From assembly GCA_964639225.1 (NCBI GenBank), contig CAZXCK010000068.1:1-22928 (forward strand): a stretch of DNA of 22,928 nt. The letters are read 5' to 3'. The notes under the pieces were generated by a model. It saw only the letters and a list, made by a program, of their open reading frames with translations. It made no database searches and was not told where the DNA came from. The stretch is from CAZXCK01 sp964639225. GTDB taxonomy: Bacteria; Chloroflexota; Anaerolineae; Aggregatilineales; Phototrophicaceae. The stretch's first letter is position 1. Each line of letters starts with the position of its first letter. The translations under genes were made by a program, and so were the position numbers. This document shows positions 11,551 through 18,005 of this stretch, piece by piece.

Positions 11551-11559
11551 TGGTATACT
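11551..11559 (+). promoter_or_regulatory. Extended -10 promoter for the aminomutase-like gene
   Basis: TGGTATACT is an extended -10 element. The -35 position overlaps the T-rich tail of the rpoB terminator and has no consensus. A start near 11566 would give a leader of about 247 bases before the next start codon. Confidence 0.5.
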
Positions 11560-11812
11560 GGAAGCAGATTAAACTGATCTGATGATCCGCTCCGCACGCC
11601 GAAACTGCATAAGCCACTTCTGCGGAATCTGTTCTGGCTGTATCCCGTTACGTTCGCTTCTCTGATACCGTAGAAGACTGCGGCAGCGGCATCACCGTCG
11701 GCTGATGTACTTGAATTTCGGGTTGCATCAGGAAGCTGGGCTAGTGCCGGAGTCCGATTGATTCCGTTCAGCTCGTTAACAATGTGCAGGTATATTATGG
11801 AGAGACAGTCTT
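11560..11812 (+). other. Long untranslated leader, no known element recognised
   Basis: This is the rest of the 358-base gap between rpoB and the aminomutase-like gene. I find no protein frame, tRNA or recognisable riboswitch; in particular no lysine riboswitch signature is seen. Only small stems are visible, such as GATC/GATC around 11577-11588. The last part holds GGAGAG (11799-11804), the Shine-Dalgarno of the next gene, and a TATATT at 11791-11796 that lies too close to the start to be a useful -10. Confidence 0.4.
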
Positions 11813-13192
11813 ATGATTCAGAAGCAGCCAACCACACGACGAACCTCAACGCACACCGCCGCGCCAAAGTACACGGTTTACAGCTTGCAGAATTACCGCC
11901 AGCTTCCGCAGATGAAACGACTGGGCGAAGAGGAACAATTTAACATTCAGGTCGTGGGCAGCGTGCTTCCCTTCCGAGTAAACAACTACGTTATTGACGA
12001 GTTGATCGACTGGGACAACGTGCCCGGCGATCCGATCTACACGCTGACCTTTCCGCAGAAGGGCATGCTCAGACCGCAGCACTTTGACCGCATGGCCCAA
12101 CTGCTGCGCGCCGACGCCAGCCCGCAGGAAATCCGCGAGGCGGCTAACGACATCCGCATGCAGTTGAATCCGCACCCTGCCGGCCAGCTCGAACACAACG
12201 TCCCGGAGCTGGATGGTCACAAACTCACCGGTATGCAGCACAAATACCGCGAAACGGTGCTGTTCTTCCCCAGCCAGGGGCAGACCTGCCACGCCTACTG
12301 CACGTTCTGCTTCCGCTGGCCGCAGTTCGTCGGCATTGACGAGCTGAAGTTCGCCATGAAAGAGGCCGAACTGCTGGCCGAGTACGTCCGCCGCCACACC
12401 GAGGTCAGCGACGTGCTGTTCACCGGCGGCGATCCGATGGTCATGCGTGTGCGCCACCTGCGCAACTATATCGAGCCGCTGCTGGCACCCGACATGGAAC
12501 ATCTGCGTACCATCCGCATCGGCACCAAATCGCTGAGTTACTGGCCCTATCGCTTCCTCACCGATTCCGACGCCGGCGAATTGCTGGACCTGTTCGAGCA
12601 GGTGACGCGCGCGGGCAAGCATCTGGCGATTATGGCTCACTTCAACCATCCCAACGAGCTGCAAACCGAGGCCGTCGCCGAGGCTGTACGCCGCATCCGC
12701 GACACCGGCGCCAACATCCGCACCCAGTCGCCTATCCTGCGACACATCAACGATAACGCCGACGACTGGGCCACCATGTGGCGTCAGCAGGTCAGCCTGG
12801 GCATGGTTCCCTACTATATGTTCATGGTGCGCGACACCGGCGCCCAGCATTACTTCGGCCTGCCAATGGTCGAATCGTGGGAAATCTTCCGCCAGGCGTA
12901 CCAGCAGGTGAGCGGTATCGCCCGTACCGTGCGCGGCCCCAGCGCCAGCGCCGCACCCGGCAAAATTCAGATACTGGGCGTCAACGAGATTCACGGCGAG
13001 AAAGTCATCGTCCTGCGCTTTGTGCAGGGTCGCAACCCGGATTGGGTCCACCGTCCGTTCTTCGCCAAATACGATCCGGAAGCTGTCTGGCCGGACGAAC
13101 TGCGCCCCGCTTTCGATGAGGAACGTTTCTTCTTTGAGGACGAATATGAATCGATGTGCAGCGCCGACGCAGAGGCGGCTGCCGGGGATTAA
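11813..13192 (+). CDS. KamA-family radical SAM/PLP aminomutase-like protein
   Basis: This 459-residue protein belongs to the lysine 2,3-aminomutase/EpmB superfamily, whose members use a [4Fe-4S] cluster, S-adenosylmethionine and pyridoxal phosphate to move amino groups. Cluster cysteines are C159, C163 and C166 (CHAYCTFC). GGDPM (205-209), AHFNHPNEL (275-283) and IRTQSPIL (302-309) match the superfamily core. APGKI with K384 aligns with the PLP-lysine region (APGGGGKIP in known aminomutases). The cluster context is CFRW rather than CRxC/CTRR-like, and the N-terminal 130 residues are diverged. I therefore do not assign lysine, glutamate or EF-P lysine as substrate. No EF-P or epmA gene is nearby. 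The start is ATG 11813, with GGAGAG eight bases upstream. The C-terminus is acidic. Confidence 0.88.
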   Translation: MIQKQPTTRRTSTHTAAPKYTVYSLQNYRQLPQMKRLGEEEQFNIQVVGSVLPFRVNNYVIDELIDWDNVPGDPIYTLTFPQKGMLRPQHFDRMAQLLRADASPQEIREAANDIRMQLNPHPAGQLEHNVPELDGHKLTGMQHKYRETVLFFPSQGQTCHAYCTFCFRWPQFVGIDELKFAMKEAELLAEYVRRHTEVSDVLFTGGDPMVMRVRHLRNYIEPLLAPDMEHLRTIRIGTKSLSYWPYRFLTDSDAGELLDLFEQVTRAGKHLAIMAHFNHPNELQTEAVAEAVRRIRDTGANIRTQSPILRHINDNADDWATMWRQQVSLGMVPYYMFMVRDTGAQHYFGLPMVESWEIFRQAYQQVSGIARTVRGPSASAAPGKIQILGVNEIHGEKVIVLRFVQGRNPDWVHRPFFAKYDPEAVWPDELRPAFDEERFFFEDEYESMCSADAEAAAGD

Positions 13193-13220
13193 GTATCATG
13201 CTGGTAGAGGTCGAACCCGA

Positions 13221-13239
13221 CCCTGACCCGCTGTCAGGG
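13221..13239. other. Short hairpin after the aminomutase-like gene
   Basis: CCCTGAC (13221-13227) and GTCAGGG (13233-13239) form a 7-bp stem with a 5-base loop, upstream of the main terminator. It lacks a T-run, so it is probably a 3'-end structure rather than a terminator. Confidence 0.4.
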
Positions 13240-13251
13240 CAGCGCAATAAG

Positions 13252-13286
13252 AACAGGCGATGTGTGGCATCGCCTGTTTTTTGTTT
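13252..13286 (+). terminator. Strong intrinsic terminator of the aminomutase-like gene
   Basis: An 11-bp perfect stem AACAGGCGATG/CATCGCCTGTT (13252-13262, 13268-13278) with a 5-base loop is followed by TTTTGTTT. It ends the aminomutase transcript 60 bases past the stop. Confidence 0.92.
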
Positions 13287-13309
13287 ATACTGGCAGCATA
13301 CCTGCCAGT
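13286..13309 (+). promoter_or_regulatory. nfi promoter -10 overlapping a perfect 8-bp inverted repeat
   Basis: TATACT (13286-13291) could be the -10 of nfi, though no good -35 is present. It overlaps ACTGGCAG/CTGCCAGT (13289-13296, 13302-13309, spacer CATAC). The repeat lies where a repressor would block initiation, or where a 5' hairpin would form in the transcript, 17 bases ahead of the nfi start. Confidence 0.4.
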
Positions 13310-13326
13310 CACCGTAAGGCACACCC

Positions 13327-13989
13327 ATGCAGCTACACACCCTTCACCCCTGGAACCTGACCCCGCGCGAGGCTGTCCGCTGCCAGCAGGAACTGGCGGC
13401 GCAGGTGATCCACGACAGGCCGCTGGACCCCGACTCGGTGCGGTTGGTGGCCGGTGTCGATGTCAGCGTGAAAGGTGGTATCTCGCGGGCGGCGGTCGTC
13501 GTGCTGACGTTCCCCGCGCTGGACGTGGTGGAACGGTCGGTGGCGCAGCAGCCGACACCGTTTCCGTACATTCCCGGCCTGCTCAGTTTCCGCGAAGGCC
13601 CGGCGCTGGAAGCTGCCCTGCGCCAGCTTGCGCATGAGCCGGACGTGTTCATCTTCGACGGCATGGGGCGGATTCACCCCCGGCGCATCGGTATCGCCTC
13701 GCATATGGGGCTGTGGCTGCAAAAGCCGACCATCGGCTGCGGCAAGTCGCACTTCATCGGCGAGTATGACCCGCCCGGCCCGCGCAAAGGCGACTCCAGT
13801 GCGCTCACCGACCGGGGCGAGCTGCTGGGCGTGGTGCTGCGCACGCGGGATAACGTGAAGCCGGTTTACGTCTCACCCGGCCACCTCATCGACCTGCCCT
13901 CGGCGCTGGCGCTGACCCTGCGCTGTACCACGCGCTACCGCCTGCCGGAGCCGGTGCGCGCCGCCCACCGCGCCGCCGGGGATTTCTAA
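13327..13989 (+). CDS. nfi: Endonuclease V (deoxyinosine-specific)
   Basis: This 220-residue repair nuclease should cleave the second phosphodiester bond 3' to deoxyinosine. Catalytic acids are visible as D45 (VAGVDVS), E90 (SFRE) and D111 (FDGMGRIHPRR, with H117). The base-wedge motif PYIP is at 80-83, and ASHMG and PTIGCGKS follow. The C-terminal YRLPEP is shared with E. coli Nfi, and the length matches the family. AAGG at 13316-13319 precedes ATG 13327 by seven bases. The gene is monocistronic between a terminator and a convergent neighbour that ends only ten bases downstream. Confidence 0.95.
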   Translation: MQLHTLHPWNLTPREAVRCQQELAAQVIHDRPLDPDSVRLVAGVDVSVKGGISRAAVVVLTFPALDVVERSVAQQPTPFPYIPGLLSFREGPALEAALRQLAHEPDVFIFDGMGRIHPRRIGIASHMGLWLQKPTIGCGKSHFIGEYDPPGPRKGDSSALTDRGELLGVVLRTRDNVKPVYVSPGHLIDLPSALALTLRCTTRYRLPEPVRAAHRAAGDF

Positions 13990-13999
13990 CGGACTCGAC

Positions 14000-14950
14000 T
14001 CACAGCAGCAGCCCCTCGTAGGCATCCAGCAGACGCGCCACCTGTCGCAGAAAACCGATGGCGAAATACTCGCCTTCGCCCGCGCCCATATAGCTGATGA
14101 TGTACGTACTTTGCCCCACCTCGACGATGCCGGCATCCACGATGACGCGACCAATGGCCGAGTCGCTGGCGGGCAGTGTGCCGTCTTTGCCGGTGTAGCC
14201 CTGTGGGAAGGCGCGTTCGATGGGCGAGAGGTAGTTCGTCGCCGGGATGGCGAACAACTGGCGCGTCATGGCGATGGCGTCATACTGGATGTCCACGCCG
14301 TCCAGATAAGCATCCGGGTTGATGAGCATGGCGTAGACCCGCGCCAGGTCCGCCGCTGTGAACAGATTCTCCATCCGATAGCGCAGCCCGTATACCTCGA
14401 CAAAACGTTCTTCGGACGGGCGGAAGCGGCTGTCGGTCTGTTCTTCGGTGGGGCTGTCGGGCCAGTTCCAGCTATGCAGACCGTTCTCCATCCCCAGCAC
14501 ATAGATCAGAAAATCGTTGAACTTCTGGATGTCATTGCCGAAGAAGTCGAAGCGCTGGCCCACCTGCTGCAGCAGCGACCCGGTAAGCGTGTTGCTGCTG
14601 TAGACGGCCACGCTGTACGCTGGCGAACCTTCGCCGGTCTGCCATTCGTCGCGCGGCGTGTTCCACAGATAGTACAGCACCACCAGCACCTTAAACGCGC
14701 TGGCGACCGGATACAGCCTGCCGGCGTTGTGGGCGATGCGCAGATACTCGGTCGCGTCGATCGGGTCCACGCAGCGCAGGTCAAACCCCAGATCACGCCC
14801 GGCCAGCAGCGCCAGTATCGACTCGCGCAGCCGGATGTCGCGGGCTGGTGGTTTGCGCGCCAGCACCAGATGCTCGCCAGCGGCCAGGGCCGCCAGCCCC
14901 CCGCCGAGCAGTCGCAGAAAGGCCCGGCGGCTCAGTTGTTTACGAGACAA
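14000..14950 (-). CDS. Tat-exported beta-lactamase-fold serine hydrolase
   Basis: This 316-residue protein begins with a twin-arginine signal (SRRAFLRLLGG, 7-17) and a hydrophobic stretch, so it is exported folded. Its body resembles class A beta-lactamase/penicillin-binding-type enzymes. S84-A-F-K87 is the nucleophile/lysine SxxK pair, S118-S-N120 matches the SDN loop, and K255-D-G257 stands at the KTG position (KDG is atypical). No clear Glu166 equivalent is apparent. A DD-peptidase or other serine hydrolase is therefore as plausible as a true beta-lactamase. Translation starts at TTG 14950, preceded by an AGGTG Shine-Dalgarno; an in-frame TGA lies just upstream. The gene follows the HAD phosphatase gene by 35 bases on the same strand and probably shares its transcript. 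Confidence 0.78.
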   Translation of the reverse strand: MSRKQLSRRAFLRLLGGGLAALAAGEHLVLARKPPARDIRLRESILALLAGRDLGFDLRCVDPIDATEYLRIAHNAGRLYPVASAFKVLVVLYYLWNTPRDEWQTGEGSPAYSVAVYSSNTLTGSLLQQVGQRFDFFGNDIQKFNDFLIYVLGMENGLHSWNWPDSPTEEQTDSRFRPSEERFVEVYGLRYRMENLFTAADLARVYAMLINPDAYLDGVDIQYDAIAMTRQLFAIPATNYLSPIERAFPQGYTGKDGTLPASDSAIGRVIVDAGIVEVGQSTYIISYMGAGEGEYFAIGFLRQVARLLDAYEGLLL

Positions 14951-14985
14951 ATACCATCACCTCAAAGCACTCACCAACTGACGAT

Positions 14986-15825
14986 TTAACGCCCCCGTTT
15001 TGCTTTGAGCTTCTCCCGATACCAGTCGTCACCGGCCCAGGCCCGCAGCAGTTCGGGCAGGCCGTCCAGCGCCACATCCGGCCAGATGTCGTTGCCGGCG
15101 CTGGCGAGTTCCTCCGGCGTGGTGACGCCGGTAAACAGCATCACGGAACGCAGGCCGGCGTTACGTGCGCCAGCGATGTCCGTGTTGAGCCGGTCGCCCA
15201 GCATGACCGTCCCGGCTTTGGTGGTGCCCATCAGTTCCAGCGCCGCCTCGAACATGGGCGTGGCCGGTTTGCCGATGATGGTCGCGCGGCGGTCGCTGGC
15301 GGCTTCCAGCGCGGCGATGAGGCTGCCCGCGCCAGGGACCAGACCCTCCGGCGTGGGGAAGGTCGTGTCCGGGTTGGTGCCGATGAAATCCGCACCGGCA
15401 CGCAGCGCCAGCGTCGCCCGTTTGAGCATCTCGTAGGTCGTGTCGAAGTTGCCACCGGCCACCACTACCTGCGCCGGTTCCTCGTCGCTGATGTCGAAGC
15501 CTGCCGCTTCGATGATCTGGCGCAGCGAGTCCATGCCGAAAACATGCACCGGCGTCCCCGCCGGATAGCGCCGCTGCATATAGGCGGCGGTGGCCGTGCC
15601 AGAGGTAATGACACGCTCCACCGGGACACCCTCAACGCCCATGCTGGCCAGCTTGGCCACATAGCGCGCCGGACTGTTGGTGCTGTTGTTGGTCGCCAGG
15701 ACGTAGGGCGTGCCGCTTTCGGCCAGCCAGTCGAACAGCTCCACCAGACCGGGCAGCGGTTCGCTGTCACGCCAGAGCACGCCGTCCATGTCGATCACCA
15801 GAGCTGTCACATCGGAGAATTTCAT
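14986..15825 (-). CDS. HAD-IIA family phosphatase (NagD/AraL-like)
   Basis: This 279-residue cytosolic hydrolase has the HAD-IIA core: DMDGVL (D12 nucleophile, D14 acid), TNNST (45-49), GKP with K186 and GDRLNTD (D211, D216). A cap domain lies between motifs II and III, as in NagD, AraL and p-nitrophenyl phosphatases. These act on small phosphate metabolites such as UMP or sugar phosphates; the specific substrate is not readable. AAAGGA precedes the ATG at good spacing. It leads a likely two-gene transcript with the exported serine hydrolase and diverges from the DUF1028 gene. Confidence 0.93.
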   Translation of the reverse strand: MKFSDVTALVIDMDGVLWRDSEPLPGLVELFDWLAESGTPYVLATNNSTNSPARYVAKLASMGVEGVPVERVITSGTATAAYMQRRYPAGTPVHVFGMDSLRQIIEAAGFDISDEEPAQVVVAGGNFDTTYEMLKRATLALRAGADFIGTNPDTTFPTPEGLVPGAGSLIAALEAASDRRATIIGKPATPMFEAALELMGTTKAGTVMLGDRLNTDIAGARNAGLRSVMLFTGVTTPEELASAGNDIWPDVALDGLPELLRAWAGDDWYREKLKAKRGR

Positions 15826-15859
15826 CGTAATCCTTTGCTTTGTCGTCCGCCGAAACTCC

Positions 15860-15873
15860 GCGCATTATAGCGC
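15860..15873 (-). promoter_or_regulatory. -10 element of the HAD gene inside a short palindrome
   Basis: On the minus strand a perfect TATAAT (15869-15864) lies about 40 bases before the HAD start codon and is flanked by GCGC on both sides. The matching -35 region is weak. Confidence 0.4.
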
Positions 15874-15942
15874 AGGCCGTCTGGCACGGTGAGGGGCGAT
15901 TGCCCTGTGCCCGGTCGAATGGCCCTGTACTGGCCCGGCAGA

Positions 15943-15958
15943 TGCGGTATACTCCGCA
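15943..15958 (+). promoter_or_regulatory. -10 element of the DUF1028 gene inside a short palindrome
   Basis: TATACT (15948-15953) is centred between TGCGG (15943-15947) and CCGCA (15954-15958). It lies 41 bases before ATG 15994 and points toward it. No good -35 is evident. Confidence 0.45.
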
Positions 15959-15993
15959 CTTGTGTCAGCACACAGCATGAAAGGGTGGTTTCC

Positions 15994-16866
15994 ATGATCC
16001 ATACCTTCTCAATTGTCGCCCACGATCCAGACGAGCAGGCCTGGGGTGTCGCAACGGCCAGCAAGTTTCTGGCGGTCGGGGGTGTCGTCAACTGGGCGCA
16101 GGCTGGGGCCGGCGCGGTGGCGACTCAATCCTACGCCCGTGTGACGTTCGGCCCGGATGGCCTGGCGATGATGGCCCAGGGCAAAAGCGCCCAGGAGACG
16201 CTCGACGCGCTGCTGGCCGGTGACCCCGACCGCGAGTATCGTCAGGTGGGGCTGGTCGACGCACGCGGCGAAACCGCCGCGTTTACCGGCGCGGAGTGTA
16301 TGGCGTGGGCCGGTCATCGGGCCGGGCCTTACTTCACCTGCCAGGGGAATATCCTCACCGGCGAGGAGACGCTGGATGCGATGGCCACGACCTTCACCAG
16401 CACCGAAGGCACCCTGGCCGACCGGCTGGTGGCGGCTCTGCTGGCCGGGGATAACGCCGGTGGCGACAGCCGGGGCAAGCAGGCGGCAGGTCTGCTGGTG
16501 GTCAAGCCCAACGCCGGTTATGGCGGCGACAACGACCGCTACTGCGATCTGCGTGTGGACGACGACCCCAACCCGGTGCGCAAACTCCGGCAACTGCTGA
16601 CCATGCACCATGTGTTCTTTGGTCCCAGCACACCCAGCAATCTGATCGCTATCGACGAAGAGATCGCCGTCGAGCTTCAGGAGATGATGCTGGACCAGGG
16701 CTACCTGGGCGGCAAGGTGAGCGGCGACTGGGACGAGATGAGCCGCCAGGCGTTCTGGGCGCTCATCAGCAACGAAAACCTGGAAGAACGCTGGAGCCTG
16801 GACGACCAGCCGGACATGATCGACCGGGTGGTACTGGAATATCTGCGCGGGCGCTTTGGCAGTTAA
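15994..16866 (+). CDS. DUF1028 family protein with C-terminal peptidoglycan-binding-like segment
   Basis: This 290-residue protein matches the DUF1028 family, which has an Ntn-hydrolase-like fold. The hallmark run is FSIVAHDPDEQAWGVATASKF (about 4-24), then AVGGVVNWAQAGAGAVATQS, the aspartate-rich GGDNDRYCDLRVDDDPNPV and a C-terminal segment (about 225-290) resembling the peptidoglycan-binding-like tail found in many members. The biochemical role of the family is unsettled; some members are annotated as putative hydrolases. ATG 15994 has AAAGGG at 15980-15985. The open frame starting at 15889 has no ribosome site and would lie upstream of the promoter, so the shorter protein is preferred. It has no signal peptide. 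It converges with the TIR gene, 21 bases apart. Confidence 0.9.
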   Translation: MIHTFSIVAHDPDEQAWGVATASKFLAVGGVVNWAQAGAGAVATQSYARVTFGPDGLAMMAQGKSAQETLDALLAGDPDREYRQVGLVDARGETAAFTGAECMAWAGHRAGPYFTCQGNILTGEETLDAMATTFTSTEGTLADRLVAALLAGDNAGGDSRGKQAAGLLVVKPNAGYGGDNDRYCDLRVDDDPNPVRKLRQLLTMHHVFFGPSTPSNLIAIDEEIAVELQEMMLDQGYLGGKVSGDWDEMSRQAFWALISNENLEERWSLDDQPDMIDRVVLEYLRGRFGS

Positions 16867-16887
16867 GGCCGCCGCCCTGCCCGACCG

Positions 16888-17799
16888 CTAATTCGGAGTG
16901 CCGTAGGGACCGGCGTCGCTGAACTCGTCGTCATCGGAGTCAACCTCGGCGTCATGATCGCTGTTCTGTGACCAGTGAACCATCATCTGCATGATGTATT
17001 CATATGCCACTGTGATTTCGTGTGCCGCATGGATCAGGTCGCGGACCGCTTCGTATAGCTGGCGCTGCTGTTTGGAGTTGAGATCGATCAGCAGTTTTTG
17101 CCGGGCGCCGGTGAACTTGAAAATCAGATTCCAGGGTTCGTCGTCCCACTCTTTCAGCGCCTGGACGAACGACGGCAGAATATGTCTGATCTGGGTGGAG
17201 ATGTCCGGATCGAGCGGCAGCATTGAGCTGCCGTTTTTTGTCCCTGGTTGCGGCTGAGGCTGGACCATCGGGGCCGAGGATGGCAACTCGGTGAAGGCTG
17301 GCTCTGGCGCGACTTCGGTTATAGTTTCCTCGGAGTCGGTGGGAGTCATATTGGGAGCTATTTTAAGAAGCTCGTCCCTCAACTCTGCGATCAACTGGCG
17401 ATGCTCGTATTGCGACTTCAGGCTGTGGATCAGCGAGCGGTAGAGCTTGTTGAGGTTCTGCACCGAGATTCCATCGGACATATCGAGGATTTGCCAGCGC
17501 TGTACCGCGTGGTCAGGTATCGCGACACCGCGCACCAGAATCGGAATGATGTGACGATACGATTTCTCGGCTTCGATGTATTCAAGCTGGCACCAGGGCG
17601 AATCCAGCGAATCTTTGGAAATCAGGAAAATGAAATGATCACAATTCCGCACACGGTCCAGGATTTCTCTTTCCCAGGCCTGGCCAGCGTTGAGGCGTTT
17701 ATCGTACCATACCCGTTCATAGGTCTCGCTCAGCAGTTTCGCCAAGTCGTTGGCAAAAATCTGATCCTGGTGACTGTAACTGATGAAGATGTCGTCCAT
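16888..17799 (-). CDS. TIR-domain protein with unrecognised C-terminal domain
   Basis: This 303-residue protein has an N-terminal TIR domain (about 2-130). It begins DIFISYSHQD, has W69-C70 followed by E73 in SPWCQLE (the expected NADase catalytic glutamate), and has the later strand IIPILVRG. A Pro/Ser/Thr-rich linker (about 148-195) leads to a helical C-terminal region (about 200-275) that I cannot place, then a very acidic tail. Prokaryotic TIR domains commonly cleave NAD+ or signal in anti-phage immunity, but no partner gene is adjacent. Hand counts of three 60-base lines gave 45-53% GC against 73% in a line of the neighbouring DUF1028 gene, suggesting recent acquisition. The start has only a G-rich, weak Shine-Dalgarno. 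The 206 bases upstream are AT-rich around 17829-17890 and hold no other gene. Confidence 0.87.
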   Translation of the reverse strand: MDDIFISYSHQDQIFANDLAKLLSETYERVWYDKRLNAGQAWEREILDRVRNCDHFIFLISKDSLDSPWCQLEYIEAEKSYRHIIPILVRGVAIPDHAVQRWQILDMSDGISVQNLNKLYRSLIHSLKSQYEHRQLIAELRDELLKIAPNMTPTDSEETITEVAPEPAFTELPSSAPMVQPQPQPGTKNGSSMLPLDPDISTQIRHILPSFVQALKEWDDEPWNLIFKFTGARQKLLIDLNSKQQRQLYEAVRDLIHAAHEITVAYEYIMQMMVHWSQNSDHDAEVDSDDDEFSDAGPYGTPN

Positions 17800-18005
17800 T
17801 GCTCAGGCCCCCCGCCACCTGCTGTTGGCATAATCAAATCATAACACAAAAACTACTTAATAAACCCCGTAACCCAGAAACAAAAGTGTTACAGTTTCGT
17901 TCCAGACCCGGCAAGCCAGATGAAGAGTCTCACCGTGTCAGCAATTGACCGCATCACCACGCCGGTGTAACGTTGGCCCAGCGTCGCTGGCTCCGGTCAT
18001 GAACC

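Noticed and set aside
11566..11812. Lysine or cobalamin riboswitch in the aminomutase leader
   Set aside because: Neither signature core could be found by eye, and only small stems are present; kept as an unassigned leader.
11846..13051. 401-residue open frame antisense to the aminomutase-like gene
   Set aside because: It is a shadow of a gene with intact radical-SAM motifs; there is no ribosome site and its composition is low-complexity.
15889..15993. N-terminal extension of the DUF1028 protein
   Set aside because: The family match begins at the ATG at 15994, which has a proper Shine-Dalgarno; the extension covers the likely promoter.
17940..18000. tRNA-like or hairpin gene before the GT39 gene
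   Set aside because: Only a 13-bp palindrome with a one-base centre (17978-17990) and short repeats are present; there is no cloverleaf or CCA end.
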